This document shows, in pieces, positions 53,989 to 64,000 of a stretch of 64,000 nucleotides of DNA. A program made the translations under genes and the position numbers. The DNA is from Vigna angularis (lineage: Eukaryota > Streptophyta > Magnoliopsida > Fabales > Fabaceae), in contig NC_068978.1 in NCBI RefSeq assembly GCF_016808095.1, forward strand, positions 23,428,806 to 23,492,805, in the 5' to 3' direction. The notes under the pieces are model-generated. The model made no database searches, was not told where the DNA came from, and was given only the letters and a program-made list of their open reading frames with translations. How positions within the stretch are numbered: position 1 is the first letter of the stretch; the number at the start of each line of letters is the position of its first letter.

Positions 53989-55460
53989 CACTAGTACAGT
54001 AAAGGGAAACGACAATGGTTATTTTCGTTTATACGTTGTGGTTCCGCAACCGAGGCATATAAAGGCACGGAAAAAAGGGTAGGTTTTTTGCCTCGTTTCT
54101 GAACCGAGGCAAAAAGGTGTGTGATTTTGCCTCAGTTCAAATCCAACTGAGGCAGTACAATGGTTTTTTCTTTTTTTGTATTTTTTTTTGTTTTCACCAT
54201 TCGCCAAGTCAGTTGTTAGCCCTTGGCTGCAATCCATCAACGCCCACCGCTCCATCTTACATCACCATCATTAAAGATTTCCAATTGTGAAGAACAAAGA
54301 ATCACATAAATCCAAATCAAATATCTCAATTTCAAGATCAAAATACAATAATAGTAAACCCTAAAAGAGAATTCCTAAATCATAACTCAACCACCACCAC
54401 CTGCAGAGAATCAATCAAACACCACCACTCTTGATGGCAACTCCTTTAGGGATTTCCCATCAAAAGAAGTATCAACTTAGACTAAGACTAAGAAAGGGAA
54501 GGGAATACATCCTTTCAATAAAAAACACATTTACTTTGAATTTACCTTGCAGTCTTGATGAATTTACTACGCTCAGCCATTTCGCACCAAATTTCAGCTT
54601 TTAAAAGACGCACGTTTTTAATGTTTTTGGCATGGAACTTGTAGCACAAGCTTAGTAGCGTCGTAGATACTCTTCTTTAGTGATTTTAGAAGCTTGCAAA
54701 GTTAGATTTAGAGCTCTCTCTTCACCTATAAAAGATAGGTGCATCTCCATGTAAAATCCAACTTGAAAGATATATTGAAGTGCTGTTGAGATTACTCCAT
54801 ACCTCTATACTTCAAGTTCACCTTATAGTGCCAATTTCGCACTCTTTCCTCTAGCTTCCTTCCCCTTTTGAAGGCCTTCAGAGCTTGAGAAACCTCCCTC
54901 ACTCACCAAACCTCCACTGAACCATTTCACAAACACTTGGTGTGCACCAGAAACTTCACTCATTTCTGTATTCCACTGCGTCCATTCTGAGTTTGGGAGA
55001 GCTCTCACTTGAAGTGTGGAGCCGCTTCCATCAACTCCTGTAAAGAATATTAATCAAACAAAAAACAACCCAATTGAAATCAGAAAAAGGGGAGGGAAGG
55101 AAGCTTCCTCCTTCGCTGCGAATCAGAACGAAGAGAAGAACAAGAACAAGAACGACCATTGTGCCCTTCGCTGTGAGAGGAAATGTGAACGGGGTTCTCT
55201 TTTGCTTGTGTGAGGCAGTGGAAAGAGATTCTCTTCACTTGTGTGAGGCAATGGAAGATGATGGGTTCAAGAGTTGCACCTTCTTGCATATGCGAAGAAG
55301 TGGAAAGGGAAAGGATGTTTCGTTTGTTGGTTTCGACTCTTTGTTGAGTATAGCACTCGGTGTGAGATACATCAAAGTTTTTACTCGTATGTCCTTGAGA
55401 AGCAGGGGAGACAAGTCCTTGCTACAATTGCAAGATGACTCAAACCATCTATTTAGGTAA
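53989..55460 (+). mobile_element. CACTA-like terminus with CCTCGGTT subterminal repeats and unidentified cargo
   Basis: It starts CACTAGTACAGTAAAGGG. The following ~170 bases contain AACCGAGGC and GCCTCGGTT-type repeats, the same subterminal family as the NAC/glucanase element. From 54.18 to 55.46 kb the sequence is less AT-rich, with frames up to 128 residues (55074-55460) that I cannot identify. An imperfect ~35-base tandem repeat (TTGTGTGAGGCAGTGGAAAG and TTGTGTGAGGCAATGGAAGA) lies near 55207-55255. No right terminus found; the end given is only the end of this compositional zone. Confidence 0.45.
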
Positions 55461-55775
55461 ACATGTTTTGTACGGTAAGGTATGAAAGAGTGACATATGG
55501 TTTGAAATTGTTGGGTGTTAACATGGTTTATCTTTGGAATAACTTTGTTTTGGTGTGAACTGTTTAAAGGATTAACGTGACGATTTGAGTATAAATGTTT
55601 TGTGTTCTTGTATTTTGTTAAAAAAGAAGTGTTTCGTTTCTCACACCAAGGGGAGAGTTGAATTGGTGATGTATAAAATGTTTGCTTTTAAAATATTTTT
55701 CACAAAACAGAAAGTCTTTGAACTTTTCTTGAATCGTAAGTAAGAACATGTGCAATGCAACAGTTTACTTAATCA

Positions 55776-56713
55776 AACCCACAATCTCAGTGATATTAGT
55801 GTTTTTGATGATGACAACACATAATTAATAACACATGAGTATTCTGTGTTACATGTTTTGTGCTTAGATATTATATGCTTTTGCTTACTCTGATAAATTT
55901 GTATAAGCATATTTGTGAACATGATTGTGTTGTTCATTGCATATCACTGTGTTTAATATGTGATTTTATATGTGTATGCATGACATAAGTTTTTGGAAAT
56001 GGAAAACCACAAGCACTTTGGTTGAACTTTAATGTGTAGCAAAACAATAGTTTTAAGTCAATTATATTATGGGATAAATCGATTAAAACTCGTGTGTTTA
56101 CATAAACTTTTATCAAGTGTGTTGTGAGTTATTTTGAAGAGAAAAGTCTTCAAAAATGTGCTAAGTGATTTTTCTTAATCGACTCCATGCAATTTGTATT
56201 CGACTAAGTTGGTTATTATTTTGAAAACTGGTTGAATGCTTGACATAACTGGTTCAACCAGTTTTCAAAATAATAACCAACTTAGTCGAATACAAATTGC
56301 ATGCAGTCGATTAAGAAAAATCACTTAGCACATTTTTGAAAACTTTTCTCTTCAAAATAACTCACATCACACTTGATCAAAGTTTGTGCAAATACACGAG
56401 TTTTAATCGATTCATCTCATAATGTAATCGACTTAAAACTGTTGTTTTGCTACACATTAAAGTTCAACCAAAGTGCTTGTGGTTTTCTATTTCCAAAAAC
56501 TTATGTCATGCATACACATATAAAATCACATATTAAACACAGTGATATGCAATGAACAACACAATCATGTTCACAAATATGCTTATACAGATTTACCACA
56601 GTAAGCAAAAGCATATAACATGTAAGCACAGAACATGTAACACAAAATACTCATGTGTTATTAATTATGTGTTGTCATCATCAAAAACACAGATATCACT
56701 GAGATTGTGGGTT
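55776..56713. repeat. Large palindrome of two LTR 5' halves (461-bp arms)
   Basis: The left arm 55776-56236 and right arm 56253-56713 are inverted copies, highly similar by eye, around a 16-base spacer (TGCTTGACATAACTGG). Each arm is the beginning of a SIRE-like LTR of the type at 5564. The left arm runs in the + sense and the right arm in the - sense, ending at the LTR start near 56751. The paired frames at 55934-56116 (-) and 56373-56555 (+) are the same sequence read in the two arms and are not genes. Confidence 0.88.
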
Positions 56714-56751
56714 CAGTTAAACCAATGTTTCCCCTATCAACAATCTCAACA

Positions 56752-57319
56752 AGTTTAAGTCTTAAAAATTGTTCTTTTCAAAATCTTTGTGAAATATTTG
56801 ACTTTCTTGAAATCAATAAACAATAAGTGATGAATCAACAATAAAAGAGAAAAAGTAAAGAGAAAGATCAACACAAACAATATATATTGGTTTGGCTGAT
56901 CCCAAGCGTACATCCAGTCCTCCTTCAACAACCTGAGTTGAAGGGATTCCATTATAAATTGATTGAGTTTACAGAAATACAGAGATAACACTCTCAATGC
57001 ACTTCTCACCCCACTCAAAATCAATATAGCTACCCAAGAGATGAACAATCCTCAATCTCTTAATACAAGAGCACTCACAACCCTTAAACCCCTAGCAAAC
57101 CTACACAGGAACACAAACACAGTTTTTCTATCATGATTCTGATCTTCAGGTCACATAAAAGTTTAGTTCACTTTCTTGAAATAATCTTGATGTGTAAGTA
57201 ACCCAATTTATCCTTGATTCTTCAAGATATCTTCTTGAACACTCTTGTATTCAAAACTCAATGTAAACGTTAGTATTTGAAAGTGATAGCAATTGAATTA
57301 TTTGACACAGAGCTCAAGT

Positions 57320-57361
<42 letters not shown>

Positions 57362-58001
57362 ATTTTCTGAATCCTTATGCAATATAATCAATTATTGTTT
57401 TTATATGATTTGTTAAGTTTTTCCTTCTACTTTAACAGTTTTGCTTTTGTTTTAACATATTATCCCAAGCATGTAAGCGATTGTTTAATCATACTAGCCA
57501 GTTATAAATTCTTTTGATCATTATAACAGATCAGGTTATGAAATGAAATGAATTTGAACAAAGTAAAATGATCTAATCGATTAGATAACTTATGTAATCA
57601 ATTAATCCTATACTTAAGCAAATTTTCAATCAAATTTCCATTCTAAACAAATTACCACATTTATGAAACATATTTTGGCATTTCTTTCTGTTTTAATCAA
57701 TTAGACAACTTATGTAATCGATTACTACATAGCAATTTGCCCCTCTTAAACATACAAAGTGATCTACTGAAATATAACATATTATATACAATGTTAAATC
57801 GATTATTTCAACTAGAAATGATATATTCAATCGGTGTAAAGCAAGATTCATTTACCAACGATGAATTCATATATCATCCACAAACATAATAAAGATAAAG
57901 CAATTTTTATGTCATTTGTTGTGCAAAAAACCGTAAAACTATTCTTTTGTTTATCATAAAAAACGAAGATATATAAGATATGTTTAGCTCCCCTATCAAC
58001 A
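56752..58001 (-). mobile_element. SIRE-like copia LTR, 3'-truncated
   Basis: On the minus strand it starts TGTTGATAGGGGAGC at 58001, like the solo LTR at 40941 (shared CACAACAAATGACATAA and ATATGAATTCAT). It runs to about 56757, where it meets the right palindrome arm. It lacks the CACCCC...CTTGG end block, so its 3' end is lost. It includes the (TA)n tract at 57324-57358. The frames 56755-57048 and 57848-58030 are not genes. Confidence 0.6.
57324..57358. repeat. (TA)n microsatellite at an LTR TATA-box position
   Basis: About 17 TA units between GAGCTCAAGTTGCA and GGATTTTCTGAA; inverted counterpart of 39537-39590. Confidence 0.9.
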
Positions 58002-58369
58002 CCAATAACAAATTCAATACACCATACCAAATATAAGTATGAAATTAAATCATTACTGTCGCAACCGGAATCGCGACGGGACGACGATCCAATAAAAAAT
58101 TAGCTAAATATATTGAAAAGAGATTTTGGAGTCGCCACCATAGTTTATTCTGGAAAACTACGGAAAAACCATAAAATGATAAGGCATGGTCAAATTGAAC
58201 CAGATTCTTGGTTCGGGAGTCGGTTACGTGTAGGGAAGGTATTAGCACCCTACAACGCCTGCCTTAAGGCAGTACCTTTAACTAAATGCGCGAATGTGGA
58301 TGTGGTTTTCAAAGTGTTTAACTTTCCCTTAAAATAAAACTCAAAAGAAACAAACAATATTTTTTAGCT

Positions 58370-58600
58370 TTTTGGGGCCCGACAAGGATTGACCTTGCTC
58401 CTACGTATTCTCATTCAGAATGAGAAATCAGGGTTCCGTAGTTCATTTGAAAACTGCTTGGAAATTTGTTTGAAAATTGTTTGAGAATTTGTTTGGAAAA
58501 TGATTTGGATTTTTTGGGAAAGTGAGCCTGACAAGGACTGGCCTTGCTCCTACGTATCTCCACTTTTGGTGGAGAATCAAGGATCACGTAGTTCTGGCAA
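58370..58600 (+). repeat. Two copies of a GACAAGGA...CTACGTAT block
   Basis: GACAAGGATTGACCTTGCTC then CTACGTATTCTC (58381-58412) is repeated as GACAAGGACTGGCCTTGCTC then CTACGTATCTCC (58530-58561). Each copy is followed by a small hairpin (CATTCAGAATG; CTTTTGGTGGAG) and a CACGTAGTTC/CCGTAGTTC word. Confidence 0.7.
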
Positions 58601-58690
58601 GGCGATATTGTTTGTAGTTTTGAAAATGCTGATGTTTTTGGTTTTTGAGGATTTTATATTTTTTTGGTATTTTAATGTAATATTTATATT

Positions 58691-59245
58691 TTTTTGCGTA
58701 ATGAGTACTAGGCTGATGCGTACGATCGCACGAGCACCCACACGGCTTTTTCCTTTATTGTTTTGCGTAATGAGTACTAGGCTGATGCGTACGATCGCAC
58801 GAGCACTCACACGACTTTCTCTTTTTATTGTTTTGCGTAATGAGTACTAGGCTGATGCGTACGATCGCACGAGCACTCACACGGCTTTCTCTTTTTATCG
58901 TTTTGCGTAATGAGTACTAGGCTGATGCGTACGATCGCACGAGCACTCACACGGCTTTCTCTTTTTATTGTTTTGCGTAATGAGTACTAGGCTGATGCGT
59001 ACGATCGCACGAGCACTCACACGGCTTTTTATTTATTGTTTTGCGTAATGAGTACTAGGCTGATGCGTACGATCGCACGAGCACTCACACGGCTTTCTCT
59101 TTTTATTGTTTTGCGTAATGAGTACTAGGCTGATGCGTACGATCGCACGAGCACTCACACGACTTTTTATTTATTTTATATTTGGGCAATAAGTACTAGG
59201 CTGATGCGTACGATCGCACGAGTACTCATACCGATTTATTACATT
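58691..59245 (+). repeat. 70-bp tandem array, about eight copies
   Basis: Units start GCGTAATGAGTACTAGGCTG at 58696, 58765, 58835, 58905, 58975, 59043 and 59113, plus a diverged copy near 59186. Spacings are 68-70 bases. Each holds the CpG-rich GATGCGTACGATCGCACGAG, with nested palindromes CGTACG and CGATCG. Copies are nearly identical, so the array arose or was homogenised recently. The unit resembles no CRISPR: it is a direct tandem repeat without unique spacers. Confidence 0.92.
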
Positions 59246-59440
59246 AAATGTTTTTTTAACGTTTTATATATATTTTTTATTATTTACAATTTTTATAATT
59301 TTTATAATTGTTATGCAAAACAGCACAAATAAGTTTACTATATACATAAAAAAAAAACAAAGAGATGAAGGTTACTATACAAGGGGTTACAAAGAGAAAA
59401 GTTTTGTTTTTTATCATTTTTTTTTTTTGACAGGGGGGGC

Positions 59441-62400
59441 GTGAGTGAAATATGGGGTGTGCAGGTGAAAAATGGGGGTGCCAAGGGGACTCGGCCCGAA
59501 GTGTTTACTCAGAAAGAAGCGTTAGGGGTCCCTCCAAGCTCAACTCAGTATCAACATTCCATTTTGTCCTCTGAACGAGAGACTCCTGAGACACCTACCC
59601 GTCGGAGCAGTTCTGGCCGCCGCCTCCTCCAAGCAGACCGCCGCAAGTTGCTTCTGGTTTATCCCCTTCTCTTCTGTCCTCGCGTGATGGAGGTGTTCGG
59701 TGCAAGCTTGAGAGGTACGATGATCCGTGAATGGAAGTGCTCTCATGAGGTGAAGGAAAGCCTGGGATGCGGATGGCGCGGATGGAAGGATTGCATGCGC
59801 TTTGGTGGTTGTTCTGGTCGTGGCGGAGACGTTGAAGATAATAAAAAAAAGCTGGTCCGATAGAGGAACCAAACGGAGGTTTTGATAGGGTAATAAGGAC
59901 AGCTGGCGCTAGTGAGACTGAGAGAGCAGCAGGGATGATGGCTGGGAAGTAATGGTTGACGAGTAGATTGGAGTCACGGTAGTTAAGGAGTTTGGTGATA
60001 ATGATGAACGAGTTTCACGGTGGTAGCGGGGTCGAGAAGGTGATGGCATGCGGAGGGAAGTGAGCTGCGGTGGTGGCTACTATATTGATTGTGGAGGCGC
60101 TGTTGTCGCATGGAACAGTGAAGAAAGTGGTTTCGGGGGTTGCTTACGGTGACTTGCGGTGGTGAGGTGAAGGTGGAGTGGGTTTGAGTTGCAGATGAGC
60201 TGAGGTGGGGGGTCAGTCCAGTAGTGACTCGCGGTGGTGGCTTACGGTGGCCATGCTGTTCACCGTGATTGGGGCACAAGGAAAGATGAAGTTGGGAGGT
60301 GAAGGTTGGCTGGTGATGGTAGCTGCCGTGGTTGGAGGAGAGGAAGAAGATGTGTGACGTGGTGGCAGGGAGGTTGAACGTAGAAGGAGATGATGAGGAC
60401 GGTGAGATTGGGTTGAATGGTGTTTTCTGATGGTTTCCAGTGAATACAGGTGAGTAGAGGGAGGGGTGGGGTTGCCTCCTGTATTTCTTGCAGGTTTGGT
60501 GTGATTCACGGTGGTTCCCTGGTAACGGGTGAATGTTGAGGTATGGATGAAGATGGGGATGATGGAGAATAAAGTTCGGGATTAGGCCGTGGTCATCGGT
60601 TGCTGGAGATGAGTGAAAAAGGGTCAGAGGTATAGAATGGACGTGAGGTATTGGATATGAAAGTGATGAAGTTGGCTGTGAATGAGGGTTAAAGGTTCAA
60701 TATTGGAACAGTATTGGAAACGGAAATGATGACATTGGCCGTATGGCAACGATGAAGATGGAGGGCTGGAGTGGACGAGTATGGGTGTTTGGCCGCGGGT
60801 GTTAGCAGTGGCCGTGGGTGTCAAGATGGTTGTTCGGTAACAATGGATTGGTACGAATATTCCCACAACATCTATTTAACTTAATACATGCAAACTTATC
60901 CACATGCAAACGTAGCAACAGTATGACAAAGATACACTCAAAGACGACTAACCAAACTCAGTAAAACATGGAACGGGCTGCATTACTTACCTCTTGAAGC
61001 TTGGTTTATCTTTGTTAAGCCCTGGGTCCTCTTCGTGACTGGCTTTCCTCTTTCGATAAGGTGCTCCTCCCTCTGAATGCGGAGTATTGTAGTGGTCTCT
61101 CAGTCGTTGGCAGTACCGGTGTAACGTGCTGCTGGCAACACCTCTTCCAGGCACTCCTCTAGCCGTTGGATGTTCCTTGCTGGGATGTTGTAAAACGTTT
61201 TCAATGCTGGATGAAAGTTTACTGGATGAAGATGAGTGCGATGGAGCTGGAGTTGCTATGTGGATGATGCTCGAGAGGAATATCAGAAGTGATGAAGCTG
61301 GAGCTTCTGTCTGGGTTTTTTTTTTGTGAGGATCCCCCTATGGTGAGTGATGGTCGTGTCTGGTTTCGCTGTGGTTGGTAATGAGTGAAGAGTCTTTGGT
61401 TCAGAGATGAATGATGGAAGACGTTCAGTCGAGGTGAATGAGGGGTGTTGTTGTTTCCGATATTGTGGAGGAAGATGGTGGGTGTTGGCCGTAGCTGTGA
61501 GTGTCATGATATGGCCATGGATGAATCTGGATGATGAAGTAGGTATCTGATGAATGAAGGGGGGAATCCAAATGCTTTTGAGCGGTGACAGGTTATTTGA
61601 AGTGACGCGTGATAGACGGATGGATATGGGTTATGTTTGTTGGGGTTGATGATGAACGTTGGTCGTGTATAAGGGGTGAGGATGAAGAGATCACAGGTCC
61701 TGGAGATGATCACTAGTTTTTTTTAGAGATGAATCATCGTTATTGGAGGTGAGGAGTTAGGAGTGAGAGGGAAGTTTTTGAAAATGGTTACAGGTGAGAG
61801 GTGGAGAGTAGTCTATTCCAGTTGGATATGCAGCGGTCCTGATGATCTTGGCTTCGTGCCCATGTGGAGGATGCTCATTTTGTTCCCAGTGAGTAGTATA
61901 TGGTGCCCCTGACAGATGAAAACTCGTTTTAGGTGATTCCCCTTGTTCATGGTGTAAGATGGGTGAACCACGGGCACTGCGTGGGTGACCACCCAAAAAG
62001 TCAGCCTCTCCCCAAATGATTCCCTCCTTTCTTCCCTTTTTTATTCGGGAAACCCATACTGCTTTCACTTTGGAGGCCTGGTGCTTGATCATGTGCCCCC
62101 GACAAATGCTCCGCCGTCTGGGTGCTGAGTGGAAACCAGGGTGTTGCATGTGTTTCAGATGTCAGACGGAATCAGTGCAGGTGCCAGATGGGGGCTCGTG
62201 GGAGACAAACTCAGGTGGACCTCCAGCAGATTGATTCTCTTCTCCCTTCTTTTTTTTTTAAACGCTGCCAGAAATCCATACTGTGAGTGGCTTTTTTTTT
62301 CTTGACCGTGTGGTGTGCTTGATCATGTGCTACCAGTCTGGGTGTTGAGTGGAAACCAGGGTGTTGAAGGTAAGTGGGAGCAAAGGTGAGTGGGAAACAG

Positions 62401-62540
62401 AGGTAAGTGGGAGGCAGACTCAGGTGAAGTCCAGCAGCTTGATTCTCTTCCCTCCCCCTTTTTAAATCTCCAGAGACCCATACAGTAAGTGGTTTCAGAC
62501 GGTCAATGGCGGACAGCGGCAGCTGGAGGTGGGAATCCTC
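59441..62540 (+). other. GC-richer zone inside the Ogre-like region, no identifiable gene
   Basis: The sequence is G-rich on + (GGTGGTGG, GATGATGGAG, GGTCGTG words). Frames on both strands reach 140 residues but have biased Ser/His/Pro or Gly/Arg composition and match nothing I know. A near-duplication around 62040-62230 and 62280-62440 is visible (TTGATCATGTGC, GGGTG-TGAGTGGAAACCAGG, CTCAGGTG, CCAGCAG-TTGATTCTCTTC). Probably non-coding LTR sequence. Confidence 0.45.
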
Positions 62541-62579
62541 GGTGGAAAGTTCAGACCAAATTTAAAGTGCAGCCACCAC

Positions 62580-63560
62580 TTTTGGACGTTCGTCCAAATT
62601 ACATGACCGAACGCTGTAACCAAATGTTCACACTGTAGGTCGAACGCTCAGATCGGATGTTAAAGAAACACAAGACCGAACATTAAACCACACAAGACCG
62701 AACGTTCAACTGAGAATAAACCAAACAAAGCCGATCGTTCAAAACACCAAGACCGAACGTTCAAAAACAAATACATCAAGAGCGAACGTTCAACAACAAA
62801 AAGGCCAAACGTTCGCTTGAGAATAAAGACCGAACGTTCAACTGAGAATAAACAATTCAAAACCGAACGTTCGCTACCTGAGAGGCCGAATGGTTGAACG
62901 ACGGAACACCTAAGAGTGAGAATTGTCGAACGCCTGAGGACGAGCGGTTGACTCCCGGCATGACCGAACGTCAATGAGAATGGCTGAAGGCTGATCATGG
63001 ATGAACGAGCGTTCAAAAGAGAGTAGCAACACCAGGACCGAACGTTCATTAAAACTCTATGACCGAACGGTTTACCCTCTGCATGACCGAACGTCCTAAA
63101 GGTCTGAATGGACGATCGGTCAAATCATGAACGCTTGAGGACGAACGGTTGAAGGTGAGAATAGGTGAGAACGGACGGTCGCAGCAACAGTAGGGAATGA
63201 CGAACGGTCACTGTTTGGCCGAGCGGCCACAGTAACATTTGGGAAGGACGAACGGTTGAACCAGTTGGACGAACGGTTGAACAAGTTGGACGAACGGTTG
63301 AACAACAGTGGGAAAGGACGAACGTTTGAACAGTTTGGGCGAACGATTGAACAACAGTGGGCAAGGACGAACGTTTGAACAGTTTGGGCGAACGACCTCA
63401 GCAACAGTAGGGAAAGACGAACGGTCGAACAGTTTTGGACGAACGACCTCAGCAACAGTGGGAAAGGACGAACGGTCACTGAAAGAGGACGAACGCCCTC
63501 AATTGAGGACGAACGTTTTCCGAAAGAGGACGAACGCCCTCAGTTGAGGACGAACGTTTC
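62580..63560. repeat. Array of GAACGTTC-type short repeats
   Basis: More than 30 occurrences of (A/G)CGAACG(T/G)T(T/C) words at irregular 15-40-base spacing. The first half is mostly GACCGAACGTTCAA, the second mostly GGACGAACGGTTGAAC, and a sub-array has TTGGACGAACGGTTGAAC three times (63259-63303). The core GAACGTTC is palindromic. Low-complexity frames on both strands (for example 63120-63479 minus) result from the repeat. Confidence 0.88.
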
Positions 63561-64000
63561 ATTTTTATTTATTTTTTTTTATTTTATTATAATTTTTGTT
63601 ATTATATACCCTTTTTTTTTGTATTTTTGATATTTATTTCTTTTGTTGGTGAAAATAAATTTTATTTAAACAACCCGGACGAAATTGAGTGTTGACAGCT
63701 GCCCCTCTTTACTTAGATTTTACTAGATCATATGATAAACAAAGTTTTCATATTATCAGAGTAAAAGATAAGTAAAGATAGAAATACCAATTTCGTCTGG
63801 ATTTCGAGATGAACAAGAAACAAACAGAGAATGAAACAAACAAACAAAACTGAGAATTGAAGTGTGACAACCTCGTGGAAGGTCCACCAATGCTACAGAT
63901 GCAGTGAACGAGGAAACATATATATTTTTTTTTATTTTTTTGATGAAAGTAAAATTATTAATCAATCCGGACGAAATTGAGTGATGCCCCTCTTTACTTA

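Larger units (their letters stand above)
58057..64000 (+). mobile_element. Ogre-like (Tat-lineage) Ty3/gypsy long LTR or leader, continuing beyond the window
   Basis: It starts TGTCGCAACCGGAATCGCGA. It soon carries GGAGTCGCCACC (~58129) and GGTTCGGGAGTCGGTTACG ... GGGAAGGTATTAGCACCC (58210-58250), blocks that I recognise from legume Ogre LTRs. Then follow a 70-bp tandem array (58691-59245), a GC-richer zone with many short frames (59.4-62.5 kb), a GAACGTTC-type array (62.58-63.56 kb), and two copies of a CCGGACGAAATTGAGTG...TGCCCCTCTTTACTT block (63676-63717 and 63966-64000). No gag or pol lies in the window. Ogre LTRs can be several kilobases, so all of this may be one LTR; its end is not visible. 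Confidence 0.55.

Noticed and set aside
55934..56555. Two identical small proteins on opposite strands
   Set aside because: They are the two arms of the palindrome read in each sense.
58691..59245. CRISPR-like regular array
   Set aside because: The units are contiguous tandem repeats with no unique spacers, and the genome is eukaryotic.
59441..59863. 140-residue frame as a gene in the Ogre-like region
   Set aside because: Biased composition, no recognisable domain, and an equally long frame on the other strand.
1..64000. tRNA, rRNA or snRNA genes
   Set aside because: No cloverleaf-compatible sequence with A and B boxes and no rRNA-like stretch was noticed by eye; a tRNAscan run would be decisive.

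Overview
This window is plant nuclear DNA. The AT-rich sequence carries intron-containing genes, a pentatricopeptide repeat (PPR) gene, and dense LTR retrotransposons and CACTA-type DNA transposons. SIRE/Maximus-type copia LTRs, an Ogre-type LTR leader and a phytochrome-E-like fragment together suggest a legume, most likely in the bean/Vigna group. That assignment is inference from element style, not a database match.

Only three loci look like ordinary host genes. An NRT1/PTR (NPF5-type) transporter lies on + at 17541-24610, with four exons and a TATA box. A P-class PPR gene lies on - at 35223-37838. A small GRF-zinc-finger gene or fragment lies on + at 38645-38987. Nearly everything else is mobile-element sequence, much of it nested.

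Layout: 1-623 degenerate ~180-bp repeat; 624-810 a CACTA end; 795-4485 Athila-like gypsy (-) with a 5' LTR; 4486-6969 SIRE-like copia 3' end and LTR; 8704-10014 a Mutator-like element with a 9-bp target duplication; 10260-10990 and 16180-17020 a diverged duplication, the second copy lying upstream of the transporter; 12844-14827 a 5'-truncated copia between 80-bp direct repeats; 17.5-24.6 kb the NPF gene; 25573-33109 a complete gypsy-type unit (-); 33.58-34.36 kb a gypsy remnant; 35.2-37.8 kb the PPR gene; 38.6-39.0 kb the GRF gene; 39.5-42.5 kb decayed SIRE-like copia split by a solo LTR; 43113-44063 and 49320-52411 two copies of one CACTA family in opposite orientation; 47887 and 53989 further CACTA ends; 55776-56713 a 461-bp-arm palindrome; 58057 to the end an Ogre-like LTR with 70-bp tandem repeats and a GAACGTTC array.

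The most notable structure is the 25573-33109 element. It has two 275-bp LTRs and a TATTG target duplication. It has gag, protease and the C-terminal tail of pol, but reverse transcriptase, RNase H and most of integrase are absent. In their place is about 1.35 kb of a phytochrome gene, from the end of the PHY domain through both PAS repeats. By coordinate arithmetic the protease, phytochrome and pol-tail reading frames are collinear once a later copia insertion (27100-31292, TSD AAGTG) is removed and two single-base losses are allowed for. The ancestral element therefore appears to have carried a protease-phytochrome-pol-tail chimera.

The second notable structure is the CACTA element at 49487-51658 (TSD GTT), nested in another CACTA element (TSD CTT). 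It carries fragments of two unrelated host genes, a NAC transcription factor and a glucan endo-1,3-beta-glucosidase, both apparently with introns and so captured as DNA. The two gene-capturing elements thus appear to have used different routes, RNA for the phytochrome (to be tested) and DNA for NAC/glucanase.
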